DNA from: Kitasatospora purpeofusca
Lineage (GTDB): Bacteria; Actinomycetota; Actinomycetes; Streptomycetales; Streptomycetaceae
Assembly: GCF_000718025.1 (NCBI RefSeq)
Contig: NZ_JODS01000023.1
Span: 1-64,000 of the forward strand
Reading direction: 5' to 3'
DNA: 64,000 nt
Made by a program: the position numbers and the translations under genes. Numbering within the stretch: the first letter of the stretch is position 1; every line of letters starts with the position of its first letter. The notes beneath the pieces are model-generated. The model was not told the origin of the DNA. It did not search any database and worked only from the letters and a program-made list of their open reading frames with translations. Below are positions 17,083 through 25,837 of this stretch, piece after piece.

Positions 17083-17110
17083 TACGATTCCAGGCAGGCG
17101 CATATGCGCC
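17083..17110 (+). promoter_or_regulatory. -10 box and overlapping 14-bp operator-like palindrome
   Basis: TACGAT at 17083-17088 is a plausible -10 box. GGCGCATATGCGCC at 17097-17110 is a perfect palindrome where transcription would start. Both lie about 80-105 bp upstream of the AAA-protein gene, in a 288-bp intergenic region. Confidence 0.45.
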
Positions 17111-17188
17111 CCGTGGGCAGACGACCACCGGCGGGTCCGCACACCGCCGCACCGGCCGGGCCCCGAGCCACATCGCGGGGGGCGTTGA

Positions 17189-19477
17189 GTGGAGAGTTCC
17201 GACAGCAACACCGCGGGCGGCCCGGCTCCGAACCGGCTCGCCGACCGCGCCTGGCTGCGTGCCATGGACGCCTACACGGCCGGGGCGTACACCCGGGCCG
17301 AGGAGGAGTTCCGCGCCGCCGTCCGGCTCGACCCCGGCATGGCCGACGCCTGGCTCGGCCTGCACGCGCTGCGCAGCGACACCTCCGGCGCGCTGCTCGC
17401 GATGCACCGGCACCGGGAACGCTTCGGCGAGCAGCGGCGGCGGCACGGACGCCCGCTCAGTTCCTGGTACTGGCTGGGCTGGTGGGTGCAGCCGGTACTG
17501 GAGACCGGCCGGGACCTGGCCCTCGCGCACGCCTCGCACTGGCTGGACGGACGCCACCTCACCGAGCTGGACCACGCCCTGGAGCAGTGCCCGGCCCCCG
17601 CCGAGGACCCGTCCGCGCGCTTCCTGCACGCCTGCCGCTCCTACCTCCTCAAGGACTGGGAGCAGCTGATCCGGGACACCGACCGGCTGCTCGACGACCC
17701 GCTGCTCGGCATCGAGGCCGGGCTGTTCGCCGGTATGGCCCGGGTCCGGCTGGACATGTGCGCGCAGGCCCAGCCGCCGCTCGCCGCCTCGCTCGCCCGC
17801 TGCCGCTCCGAGCAGCCGCAGCGCAAGGAGCTGCGCTACTGGCTGGCCCGCGCCTACGAGGGCGCCGGGCGCAGCGCGGCCGCGCTGCCGCTGTACCGGG
17901 CCGTGCACCGGGCCGACCCGGCGTTCATGGACACCGCCGCCCGGCTCGCGGCGATCTCGGCGGAGGACGGCCTCGCGGACGCCCTGCTGGACGGCGCCGG
18001 GATCGGCGGCCGGGACGCGGGGCGCGGGGCGGAGGACGACGCGATCGACGCGGCGCTGCTGGACGCGGCCGTCCTGGAGCAGGCCGGCTTCGAGGCGCTC
18101 GGTGCGGGCTCGGAGTTCGGCGCGAGCGCGGAGTTCGGGACGGGTGCGGAGTTCGGGACGGAGCAGGCGGAGTCGGAGCAGGCGACGGCCTTCGCGGGCG
18201 CCGAGCTGTCCGGTCCGGAGTTGCCGCCGGGCGCCGAACCACCGGGTGCCGAGCTGTCGGGTGGCGAGCTGCCGGGAGCCGGTGCGTTCGGCGGGCCCGG
18301 GTTCGCGGACCCGTTCGGAAGTCCGTCTCCCGGCGGGCCGGTCGAGGCCGACAACGACGAGGCGGACGACGGCCACCCGGCCCTGCCCACCTCGGCCGGA
18401 CCGGGCAGCGGCACCGGCACCGGCGGCACCGGCGGTACGGGCGGTACGGGGAACAGGCCCGGCGGCGGAGCGGGCGCACCGCCCCCGCTGGTCGGCAACG
18501 GGCGCTCCGGCTCGACCGCCCCGCAGCCCGCCGCCGCCTCCCCGGCCGCCGCGGCGGCACGCGGCGAGACGGCGCTGGCCCAGGCGGCGAGCACCAGCGC
18601 GATGTCCGAATGCGACGACCACCGGGCCGAGTTGGACGCCGCGCTGGCCGAACTCTCCCGGATGGTCGGCCTGGAGCCGGTCAAGCGGCAGGTCCGGGCA
18701 CTCTCGGCGCAGCTGCGGATGGCCCGGCTGCGCGCCGAGCAGGGCCTGCCGGTCCAGCCGCCCAAGCGGCACTTCGTCTTCTCCGGCCCGTCCGGCACCG
18801 GCAAGACCACCGTCGCCCGGATCCTCGGCCGGGTCTTCCACGCCCTCGGCCTGCTCTCCGGGGACCACCTGGTGGAGGCCCAACGGGCCGACCTGGTCGG
18901 GGAGTTCCTCGGCCAGACGGCGGTGAAGGCGAACGAGCTGATCGACTCCGCGCTGGACGGCGTGCTCTTCATCGACGAGGCCTACAGCCTCTCCAACTCC
19001 GGTTACAGCAAGGGCGACGCGTACGGCGACGAGGCCCTGCAGGTGCTGCTCAAGCGGGCCGAGGACAACCGGGACCGGCTGGTGGTGATCCTGGCCGGCT
19101 ACCCGGAGGGCATGAACCGGCTGCTGGCCACCAATCCCGGGCTCAACTCCCGCTTCACCACCCGGGTCGACTTCCCCAGCTACCGCCCCGGCGAGCTGAC
19201 CGCGATCGGCGCGGCGCTCGCCGGGCAGGACGGCGACGGGTGGGACGAGGACGCGGCCGAGGAGCTGGCCTCGATCTGCACCCATGTGGTCCGTGAGGGC
19301 TGGATCGACGATCTCGGCAACGGCCGCTTCATCCGCACCCTGTACGAGAAGTCCTGCGCCTACCGGGACCTGCGGCTCACCCTGCTGCGCGAGCCGCCCG
19401 GCCGGGAGGACCTCGCCACGCTGCGGCTGCCGGACCTGCTGCAGGCGTACGGCGAGCTGATCGACGGCCGGGGCTGA
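17189..19477 (+). CDS. EccA/CbbX-type AAA+ ATPase with TPR N-terminus
   Basis: The 762-residue cytoplasmic protein has three parts. Residues 15-265 are helical TPR-like repeats (AYTRAEEEFRAAVRLDPGMADAWLGL, ALPLYRAVHRADPAFMDTAARL). Residues 270-480 are a Gly/Ala/Pro-rich linker with repeated EFG and GAEL units and a GGTGGTGGTG run. Residues 490-762 are a CbbX/EccA AAA+ module with Walker A GPSGTGKTT (533), Walker B VLFIDEAYSL (591), sensor VVILAGYPEGM and arginine fingers in NPGLNSRF. TPR plus CbbX-type AAA is the plan of EccA from type VII (ESX) secretion, but no ESX genes are in the window. The GTG start follows GCGGGGGGCG. Confidence 0.88.
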   Translation: MESSDSNTAGGPAPNRLADRAWLRAMDAYTAGAYTRAEEEFRAAVRLDPGMADAWLGLHALRSDTSGALLAMHRHRERFGEQRRRHGRPLSSWYWLGWWVQPVLETGRDLALAHASHWLDGRHLTELDHALEQCPAPAEDPSARFLHACRSYLLKDWEQLIRDTDRLLDDPLLGIEAGLFAGMARVRLDMCAQAQPPLAASLARCRSEQPQRKELRYWLARAYEGAGRSAAALPLYRAVHRADPAFMDTAARLAAISAEDGLADALLDGAGIGGRDAGRGAEDDAIDAALLDAAVLEQAGFEALGAGSEFGASAEFGTGAEFGTEQAESEQATAFAGAELSGPELPPGAEPPGAELSGGELPGAGAFGGPGFADPFGSPSPGGPVEADNDEADDGHPALPTSAGPGSGTGTGGTGGTGGTGNRPGGGAGAPPPLVGNGRSGSTAPQPAAASPAAAAARGETALAQAASTSAMSECDDHRAELDAALAELSRMVGLEPVKRQVRALSAQLRMARLRAEQGLPVQPPKRHFVFSGPSGTGKTTVARILGRVFHALGLLSGDHLVEAQRADLVGEFLGQTAVKANELIDSALDGVLFIDEAYSLSNSGYSKGDAYGDEALQVLLKRAEDNRDRLVVILAGYPEGMNRLLATNPGLNSRFTTRVDFPSYRPGELTAIGAALAGQDGDGWDEDAAEELASICTHVVREGWIDDLGNGRFIRTLYEKSCAYRDLRLTLLREPPGREDLATLRLPDLLQAYGELIDGRG

Positions 19478-19573
19478 GGCCGGGCCGGACCCGGCCCCGC
19501 CCGGCCCGGCCCGCTCGTCGGGCTCGGACTCGGACTCGGGCACGGGCGCGGCCATGGGTTGCGGCGTCGGTCG

Positions 19574-20557
19574 TCAGCCGCCCAGCGCCGCGGCCTCCAG
19601 CTCCGGGTCCAGGCCGACGGTCGGCCGGTCCGGGCGCTGCGGCGCGGCCCCGCCGATCGACCGCAGCCACGCCCAGGTGTCGGCCACCGTCTCCGCCGCC
19701 GGTCGGCAGCGCAGCCCGGCGGCCAGCGCCTTGCTCACGTCCGCGCCGTGCACGGTGTCGTACAGCTCGCCCGGCGGGACCCAGAACGGCAGCTGGACCC
19801 ACGGGGCGATACCGGCCTCGGCGATCGCCTCCGGCGCCGTCCAGCGCAGCTCGGGCTCGGCGCCGGTGGCCTTCGCGCAGGCCTCCAGCAGCTCGCCCAT
19901 GGTGCTGTGCCCGCGCGGGCCGACCAGGTCGTACGGGCCGCCGAGGCCGGCCGCGACCGCGTCCAGGGTCCAGATCGCGAGGTCGCGGACGTCGATGAAC
20001 TGCACCGCGAGGTCGCGCGGACCGGGGGCGAGCACCGGGCCGCCGCGGGCGATCCGGCCGAGCCACCAGGGCAGCCGGCCGATGTTCTCGTACGGTCCGA
20101 CGATCAGCCCGGCCCGGACCAGCAGCGCCCGGTCGCCGAAGGCGTCCAGGGCCGCCAGCTCGCCGCCGCGCTTGGACTCCGCGTAGGGCATCTCACCGTC
20201 GTCCGGCGAGCCCTCGACCAGCGGGGCGCTCTCGTCCGCGCCGGCCGGCGTCGGGTACGCGTACACCGACCGGCTGGAGACGTACGCGTAGCGCCCGACC
20301 CGGCCGGCCAGCAGGCGGGCGCTGTCGCGCACCGCCGACGGGGCGGCGGACCAGGTGTCCACCACCGCGTCCCACTCCCCCTCGGCCAGGGCCGCGAGCC
20401 CGCCCTCGGCCGTCCGGTCCCCGTGCAGTACCCGGGCGCCCGCCGGCGCGGCGTGCGTGCCCCGGTGGAAAACCGTCACCTCCCAGCCCCGCTCCAGTGC
20501 CGCCTCCGCGACGGCCCGCCCCACGAATTCCGTCCCACCCAGCAGGAGAAGTCTCAT
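19574..20557 (-). CDS. NAD-dependent epimerase/dehydratase family protein
   Basis: The 327-residue extended short-chain dehydrogenase starts with the Rossmann motif LLLLGGTEFVGRAVAE (residues 3-18; GGTxFxG). YVSSRSVYAYP supplies the Ser, and the Tyr-Lys pair lies in PYAESKRGGE (YxxxK). LAVQFIDVRDLAIW is typical of the family. It probably acts on a nucleotide sugar or similar substrate, which is unknown. A CAGGGT sequence lies 7 bp before the ATG and may be a leaderless -10 box. It is convergent with the AAA-protein gene (96-bp gap). Confidence 0.88.
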   Translation of the reverse strand: MRLLLLGGTEFVGRAVAEAALERGWEVTVFHRGTHAAPAGARVLHGDRTAEGGLAALAEGEWDAVVDTWSAAPSAVRDSARLLAGRVGRYAYVSSRSVYAYPTPAGADESAPLVEGSPDDGEMPYAESKRGGELAALDAFGDRALLVRAGLIVGPYENIGRLPWWLGRIARGGPVLAPGPRDLAVQFIDVRDLAIWTLDAVAAGLGGPYDLVGPRGHSTMGELLEACAKATGAEPELRWTAPEAIAEAGIAPWVQLPFWVPPGELYDTVHGADVSKALAAGLRCRPAAETVADTWAWLRSIGGAAPQRPDRPTVGLDPELEAAALGG

Positions 20558-20631
20558 GCCGACCACCCTGCCCGGCGAGGGTCCGCAGCGGAACGCCCCC
20601 ACGCTCAGAGCGGAATCGCCGAGAGCGAAGC

Positions 20632-20671
20632 GGCCCCGGGAACCCCGGGCGGAACCGGGGTTCCCGGGGCC
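20632..20671 (-). terminator. terminator of the CNNM/CBS gene pair
   Basis: Perfect 17-bp arms 20632-20648 and 20655-20671 with a 6-nt loop, 41 bp downstream of the minus-strand stop at 20713. Confidence 0.8.
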
Positions 20672-20712
20672 TCCCGGGGTGTGCGCGGGGCCGCGCGGGC
20701 GGCCCGGGCGGC

Positions 20713-21759
20713 CTACGCGGCCGAGCGGTGGTCCGGGTCGTGCACCTCGCCGACCAGCTCCTCCAGCACGTCCTCCAGCATCACCACGCCGAGCGTCCGC
20801 CCGTCCTGGTCGAGCACGGCCGCGAGGTGGCAGGTGGCCCGGCGCATCGCGCCGAGCGCGTCGTCCAGCGGCAGGGTGCCGCGGAGCACGGTGATCGGCC
20901 GCCACAGCCGGGCCGGGACGGGCACCGACGGGTCGTCGACCTCCAGGATGTCCTTGAGGTGCAGGTACCCCAGGTAGCCGTGGCCGGCCGGGTCGCCGTC
21001 GGTGACCGGGAAGCGCGAGAAGCCGGTGCGCAGCGCCAGCTCCTCGACCTGGGCGGCGGTCACCTTGGTGTCCACGGTGACCAGCTGCTCGGGGGTGAGC
21101 AGCACCTCGGTCAGCGGGCGGCGGCCCAGTTCGAGGGCGTCCTCCAGCCGCTCCTGGCGGTCCTTCGCCAGCAGTCCGGCGTCGCCGGAGTCGGCGAGCA
21201 GGTAGATCAGCTGCTCGGTGGTGAAGACCGACTCGACCTCGTCCTTGCCCTCGACCTTGAACAGCCTCAGCACGCCGTTGGCGAAGGCGTTGAGGAAGGC
21301 GATCACCGGGGCCAGCCAGCGGGCCAGCCGGTCCAGCGGCGGGCCGAGCCAGAGCGCGGCCTTCTCCGGGCCGGCCAGCGCCATGTTCTTGGGCACCATC
21401 TCGCCCATGACCATGTGCAGGTAGACCACGACGGCCAGCGCGATCCCGTAGGAGAGCGGGTGCATCAGGCCGGCCGGGACGCCGAGCGCGTGGAACGGCC
21501 CCTCCAGCAGGTGGGCGATGGTCGGTTCGGCGAGCGCGCCCAGGCCCAGCGAGCAGACGGTGATGCCGAGTTGCGCGGCGGCGAGCATCGCGGAGACGTT
21601 GGACAGCGCGTGCAGCACGGTGCGGGCGCGCTTGTTGCCGGCCTCGGCGAGCGGTTCGATCTGGCTGCGTCGCACCGAGACCACGGCGAACTCGGCGCCC
21701 ACGAAGAAGGCGTTGCCGAGCAGCAGGACGAGGGCGACGGCGAGTTGGAGCGCGGTCAT
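20713..21759 (-). CDS. CNNM/HlyC-CorC family membrane protein (second of pair)
   Basis: The 348-residue protein has an N-terminal CNNM (DUF21) transmembrane domain (LLLGNAFFVGAEFAVVSVRRSQI, AAAQLGITVCSLGLGALAEP, VVYLHMVMGEMVPKNMAL) followed by a CBS-domain pair (about 200-335) that usually binds adenine nucleotides. It lacks the C-terminal CorC/HlyC domain of its neighbour. The family is linked to magnesium efflux and divalent-cation homeostasis. Its start overlaps the stop of the upstream paralog by 4 bp (ATGA), so translation is probably coupled and the two may form a heteromer. Confidence 0.9.
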   Translation of the reverse strand: MTALQLAVALVLLLGNAFFVGAEFAVVSVRRSQIEPLAEAGNKRARTVLHALSNVSAMLAAAQLGITVCSLGLGALAEPTIAHLLEGPFHALGVPAGLMHPLSYGIALAVVVYLHMVMGEMVPKNMALAGPEKAALWLGPPLDRLARWLAPVIAFLNAFANGVLRLFKVEGKDEVESVFTTEQLIYLLADSGDAGLLAKDRQERLEDALELGRRPLTEVLLTPEQLVTVDTKVTAAQVEELALRTGFSRFPVTDGDPAGHGYLGYLHLKDILEVDDPSVPVPARLWRPITVLRGTLPLDDALGAMRRATCHLAAVLDQDGRTLGVVMLEDVLEELVGEVHDPDHRSAA

Positions 21760-23105
21760 CGGGTGCGGCCCTCGTCCTCGGTGCTGTGCGGGTGGTCGTG
21801 CCCGGCGGTGCGTTCCACCCGGACCCTGCTGGTCCGGTGGCGGTCCACGGCCTCGACGGTGAACCGCCAGCCGGGCAGTTCGGCCCGGTCGCCGGGGGCG
21901 GGCAGCCGGCCGAGCAGGTCGGTGACCAGGCCGGCCAGCGTCTCGTAGGGGCCCTCCGGGGCGTGCAGGCCGATGGCCTCCAGCTGGTCGAGCCGGGCCC
22001 GGCCGTCGGCCGCCCAGACGGGCTGTCCGTCGACCGGGGGCAGCGGCAGCAGTTCGGGGCGGTCGGCCGGGTCGTGCTCGTCCTGCACCTCGCCGACGAT
22101 CTCCTCGACGATGTCCTCGACGGTGACCACGCCGGCGGTGCCGCCGTACTCGTCGACCACGATGGCCATCGGCTGGAGGCGGCGCAGCTGGTCGAGCAGC
22201 CGCTCGGCGGGGAGGCTCTCGGGCACCAGCAGCGGCGGGACGGCGAGGTCGCCGACCCGGACGGTGCCGCGCCGGGCGGCGGGGACGGCGAGCGCGTCCT
22301 TGAGGGTGACGGTGCCGGTGACCTCGTCCAGGGTGTCGGTGTACACCGGGAAGCGGGACAGGCCGGTGGCCCGGGTGAGGTTGAGGACGTCGGCGGCGCT
22401 GGCGTCCCGCTGGAGCGCGGAGACGTCCACGCGGGGGGTCATCACGGACTCGGCGGTGAGGTCGCCGAGGCCGAGGGTCCGCACGAACAGGGTGGCCGAC
22501 TCCTCGTCTATGGCGCCGGCCCGGGCGGAGTGCCGGGCGAGCGAGACCAGCTCGGCGGGCGTGCGGGCGTGGTCCAGCTCCTCCTGCGGCTCGATGCCGA
22601 AGGCGCGCACGGTGCGGTCGGCCGAGCCGTTGAGGACCCGGATCAGCGGGCGGCAGGCCCGGGAGAACGCCATGTGCGGGGCGGCGACCGCGCGGGCCAC
22701 CTGGAGCGGGCGGGAGATCGCCCAGTTCTTCGGGACGAGCTCGCCGATCACCATCTGGACGACGGTGGCGAGCAGCATGCCGAGCACCACGGAGACGCCG
22801 CGGGAGGCGCCGGCGGAGAGGCCGACGGCTTCGAACAGGGGCTTCAGCAGGGTCGACAGCGCGGGCTCGGCGAGCATGCCGACGACCAGCGAGGTGACGG
22901 TGATGCCCAGCTGGGCGCCGGAGAGTTCGAAGGAGAGGTGGCGCAGGGCCCGGGAGACCCGGCGGGCCTTGGCGTCCCCCGTGGCGGTGGCGCGCTCGAC
23001 GGCGCCGCGCTCCACGGTCACGAAGGCGAACTCGGCGGCCACGAAGAGGCCGTTGGCGAGGATGAGCAGGAGGGCCGCGAGAAGCAGCAACCAGGCCGTG
23101 ATCAC
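21756..23105 (-). CDS. CNNM/HlyC-CorC family membrane protein (first of pair)
   Basis: The 449-residue protein has the full family layout: CNNM membrane domain (1-190, with ANGLFVAAEFAFVTVERGAVE and MVIGELVPKNWAI), two CBS domains (about 215-345, with MTPRVDVSAL and MAIVVDEYGGTAGVVTVEDIVEEIVGEVQDEHD), and the C-terminal CorC/HlyC domain (about 355-430). The start is a GTG. It is the first gene of a two-gene operon, and a TATGGT box at 23242-23247 on the minus strand is a candidate -10. The rest of the intergenic stretch 23106-23352 shows nothing recognisable. Confidence 0.92.
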   Translation of the reverse strand: MITAWLLLLAALLLILANGLFVAAEFAFVTVERGAVERATATGDAKARRVSRALRHLSFELSGAQLGITVTSLVVGMLAEPALSTLLKPLFEAVGLSAGASRGVSVVLGMLLATVVQMVIGELVPKNWAISRPLQVARAVAAPHMAFSRACRPLIRVLNGSADRTVRAFGIEPQEELDHARTPAELVSLARHSARAGAIDEESATLFVRTLGLGDLTAESVMTPRVDVSALQRDASAADVLNLTRATGLSRFPVYTDTLDEVTGTVTLKDALAVPAARRGTVRVGDLAVPPLLVPESLPAERLLDQLRRLQPMAIVVDEYGGTAGVVTVEDIVEEIVGEVQDEHDPADRPELLPLPPVDGQPVWAADGRARLDQLEAIGLHAPEGPYETLAGLVTDLLGRLPAPGDRAELPGWRFTVEAVDRHRTSRVRVERTAGHDHPHSTEDEGRTR

Positions 23106-23352
23106 AGTGCCGCCTGCCGTCCGTCGGTCGGAGGGTGGGCGGCGCAGGTACTACCGGACGGATCGTCCATGGACGGGGAGTGTCACTCCTCAGGTCGATT
23201 TCGGGCAGGGCAATGCCTTTGCCCCGCTTTTGCCAGCGTAGACCATACCCGTGCGAGGGTCGGATTCACGTTCGGGCGCGGCCGGACGTCGGATTCCGGT
23301 CACCGGGCGCCGGTCACCGGGCCTCCGCCGACGGGCGTCGGTCGGCGGCTGT

Positions 23353-23787
23353 TCAGCCGCCGTGCCGCGCGACCAGGTCGCGCAGGGCGCGGGCGTCGGC
23401 GATCGCCTGGTTCCGGCCCACGCCGGGCTGGATGCCGACGGCGGCCAGCGAGGTGCCGTCGGCGAGGTCGAGGGAGGCCCACGGGTCGCCCTGGCGGAAG
23501 TTCACGCCGACGATCTCCGCCCAGGCCAGCCGACGGCTGCGGACGAAGTTGACCACGGTCACGCCCTCGGCGTCGGCGCTGACCCGCGGCCGCGCCAGCA
23601 TCAGGCCGACGGAGGCGAAGAGCAGCCCGCTGAGCGCCATCATGATCCGGTCGTTGAGCTGCCAGTTGGCCGGGAGGGCGACCGCGATCACGGCGAACAG
23701 CACGACCAGCACGACGCAGACCGGCAGCAGCACGGCGCGGGTGCGGCGCGGGGCCCAGGTGACGGGGAACTCGGCGGGGGTGGACAC
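23353..23787 (-). CDS. PH-domain (bPH) membrane protein
   Basis: The 144-residue protein has two hydrophobic helices (about 18-40 and 48-66) and a C-terminal bacterial PH domain of the DUF2581/bPH6 type (ADAEGVTVVNFVRSRRLAWAEIVGVNFRQGDPWASLDLADGTSLAAVGIQ in two stretches from residue 70). This architecture is common just downstream of hisG in actinobacteria. The function is unknown. The GTG at 23787 has GGAG 6 bp upstream, which decides the start. Confidence 0.85.
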   Translation of the reverse strand: MSTPAEFPVTWAPRRTRAVLLPVCVVLVVLFAVIAVALPANWQLNDRIMMALSGLLFASVGLMLARPRVSADAEGVTVVNFVRSRRLAWAEIVGVNFRQGDPWASLDLADGTSLAAVGIQPGVGRNQAIADARALRDLVARHGG

Positions 23788-23853
23788 GAGGGGCTCCGGG
23801 GTGGTTCGAGGGGTGGGGCGGTCGGACGGCGAACGGGGTCGGACCACGGAAAC

Positions 23854-23883
23854 GGGGTGGGGCGCCGACGGCGGCCCCACCCC
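23854..23883 (-). terminator. hairpin after hisG
   Basis: Ten-base perfect arms 23854-23863 and 23874-23883, extended by a few pairs with one bulge. It lies downstream of the hisG stop on the minus strand and overlaps the unused upstream extension of the PH-domain gene. Confidence 0.6.
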
Positions 23884-23911
23884 ATTCAACCGGTGCTTAT
23901 GCCGGCGCCGC

Positions 23912-24760
23912 TCAGAGGCGGCAGGCGTGGATGTTGGTGACCAGGATCGCCCGGGCGCCGATGCCCCACAGGTCGTCCATGATCTGCTGGGCCTCCTTGC
24001 GGAGCACCATCGAGCGGACGGCCACCCAGCCCTCGGTGTGCAGCGGGGAGACGGTCGGCGACTCCAGGCCCGGGGTCAGGGCGACGGCGGCGCCGACGTT
24101 CTCGGCGCGGATGTCGTAGTCCATCAGCACGTAGCGGCGGGCCACCAGCACGCCCTGCAGCCGGCGCAGGAACTGGTCGACGCGGGGGTCCTCGCCGGCG
24201 CCCTTGGGGCGGATCACCACGGAGTCGGAGATCAGGATCGGCTCTCCGAACACCTCCAGGCCGGCGTTGCGCAGGCTGGTGCCGGTCTCCACCACGTCGG
24301 CGATCACATCGGCGACGCCCAGCTGCACCGCGGTCTCCACCGCGCCGTCCAGCTTGGTGACGGTGGCCTTCACACCGCGGTCGGCCAGGTGCTGCTCGAC
24401 CAGGCCGGTGTAGGAGGTGGCGATCCGCAGGCCCTCGAGGTCCGCGACGTCCTCGACCGCCGCGCCGACCGGGCGGGCGAACCGGAAGGTCGAGCCGGCG
24501 AAGCCGAGCGCGAGCACCTCCTCGGCGTTGGAGTGCGAGTCCAGCAGCAGGTCCCGGCCGGTGATGCCGACGTCCAGGCGGCCGGAGCCGACGTAGACGG
24601 CGATGTCGCGCGGGCGCAGGAAGAAGAACTCGACCTGGTTGCCCGGGTCGACCAGCACCAGTTCCTTGGAGTCCTTGCGCTGCCGGTAGCCGGCCTCATG
24701 GAGCATCTCCGCCGCGGGACCCGAGAGCGAACCCTTGTTGGGCACGGCGATGCGCAGCAT
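23912..24760 (-). CDS. hisG: ATP phosphoribosyltransferase (long form)
   Basis: The 282-residue enzyme catalyses the first step of histidine synthesis, ATP + PRPP to phosphoribosyl-ATP. LRIAVPNKGSLSGPAAEML and GRLDVGITGRDLL are the family N-terminal signatures, VVETGTSLRNAGLEVF is the PRPP-binding loop, and the C-terminal part (about 210-282) is the ACT-like histidine-feedback domain of the long HisG form. The RBS is AAGGA about 12 bp upstream. It follows hisE by 93 bp on the same strand, so steps one and two are encoded together. Confidence 0.97.
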   Translation of the reverse strand: MLRIAVPNKGSLSGPAAEMLHEAGYRQRKDSKELVLVDPGNQVEFFFLRPRDIAVYVGSGRLDVGITGRDLLLDSHSNAEEVLALGFAGSTFRFARPVGAAVEDVADLEGLRIATSYTGLVEQHLADRGVKATVTKLDGAVETAVQLGVADVIADVVETGTSLRNAGLEVFGEPILISDSVVIRPKGAGEDPRVDQFLRRLQGVLVARRYVLMDYDIRAENVGAAVALTPGLESPTVSPLHTEGWVAVRSMVLRKEAQQIMDDLWGIGARAILVTNIHACRL

Positions 24761-24853
24761 GGAGGTCAGTTCCTTACCTGTTCGGTGTGGGTGGGGTTTC
24801 CGGGCGGCCGGGGCGGACCGGTGGTCCGGGCGGCCGGTCGGAGGTCCGGCGGT

Positions 24854-25126
24854 CTAGAGGTACTTGTAGACGTCGTCGAGCGTCAGCCCGCGGGCGACCA
24901 TCATCACCTGAAGGTGGTAGAGGAGTTGCGAGATCTCCTCGGCGGTCTGCTCGTCGGACTGGAACTCGGCGGCCATCCAGACCTCGGCGGCCTCCTCGAC
25001 GACCTTCTTGCCGATCGCATGGACGCCCTGCTGGACGAGCTGCGCGGTACGGGAGGACGAGGGGTCGCCGGTGGCGGCCTTCTGCTGGAGCTCGGTGAAG
25101 AGCTCCTCGAATGTCTTCGAAGCCAT
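24854..25126 (-). CDS. hisE: phosphoribosyl-ATP pyrophosphatase
   Basis: The 90-residue protein is a stand-alone HisE of normal length. The MazG-like signature EEAAEVWMAAEF followed by EEISQLLYHLQVMMVARG supplies the metal-binding acidic residues. It hydrolyses phosphoribosyl-ATP to phosphoribosyl-AMP, the second step of histidine synthesis. The ATG at 25126 begins MASKTFEELF as in other actinobacterial HisE. It lies between ribH and hisG, all on the minus strand. A TATGGT sequence 10 bp before the ATG may give it a separate promoter. Confidence 0.96.
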   Translation of the reverse strand: MASKTFEELFTELQQKAATGDPSSSRTAQLVQQGVHAIGKKVVEEAAEVWMAAEFQSDEQTAEEISQLLYHLQVMMVARGLTLDDVYKYL

Positions 25127-25246
25127 GATGGGACTCACCATACGGCGTGCGGGCGGACCGGCGGTAAACAGTTCCGGACCGTGGACAGTCCGGTGGACGT
25201 CCACGGTCCGGGTGGCGCTCCGGCCGATCGGCCGGAGACCGGCCCT

Positions 25247-25717
25247 CTAGAGGGCGCGCAGCGCGAGGGCGGTCGCGACGGCCGCGGTGACCGCCTCGTG
25301 GCCCTTGTCCTCGGTGGAGCCGGGCAGGCCGGCGCGGTCCACCGCCTGCTGCTCGTTGTCGCAGGTCAGTACGCCGAAGCCGACCGGGACGCCGGTGTCC
25401 ACGGAGACCTGGGTGAGGCCCGCGGTGGCGGCCTGGCAGACGTAGTCGAAGTGCGGGGTGCCGCCGCGGACGACCACACCGAGGGCGACCACGGCGTCGT
25501 AGCCGCGCTCGGCGAGGCGCTTGGCGGCCACCGGCAGCTCGAAGGTGCCGGGGACGCGCAGGACGGTCGGCTCGGCGACGCCCAGTTCCTTGAGGGCGCG
25601 GTGGGCACCGTCGAGCAGGCCGTTCATCACCTGCTCGTGCCACTGGGCGGCGATCACGGCGACCTTGAGGTCGGCGGCGTTGTCGATGGTCAGCTCGGGG
25701 GCTCCGTGGCCGCTCAT
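25247..25717 (-). CDS. ribH: 6,7-dimethyl-8-ribityllumazine synthase
   Basis: The 156-residue protein is lumazine synthase, which joins the ribityl pyrimidine with dihydroxybutanone phosphate in the penultimate step of riboflavin synthesis and forms hollow oligomers. The motifs VPGTFELPVAAKRLA, GVVVRGGTPHFDYVC and VLTCDNEQQAVDRAG are all present. It is the last rib gene of the operon, 120 bp after ribBA. GAAAGG about 9 bp upstream is the ribosome site. Confidence 0.97.
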   Translation of the reverse strand: MSGHGAPELTIDNAADLKVAVIAAQWHEQVMNGLLDGAHRALKELGVAEPTVLRVPGTFELPVAAKRLAERGYDAVVALGVVVRGGTPHFDYVCQAATAGLTQVSVDTGVPVGFGVLTCDNEQQAVDRAGLPGSTEDKGHEAVTAAVATALALRAL

Positions 25718-25758
25718 GTGCGGTGCCTTTCGGTGGTTCGGGTTGCTGGTTGCGGGTT

Positions 25759-25828
25759 GCGGATCAGTACGGGGGTCCGGGTGCGGATCAGTACGGGGGT
25801 GCGGGTGCGGGTCGGTGCAGGGGGTGGT
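25759..25828. repeat. 24-bp tandem repeat between ribBA and ribH
   Basis: Two near-identical 24-bp copies (25759-25782 and 25783-25806, one mismatch) and a third degenerate copy fill most of the ribBA-ribH gap. This may be a replication slippage product. Confidence 0.75.
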
Positions 25829-25837
25829 GCGGCCGGG

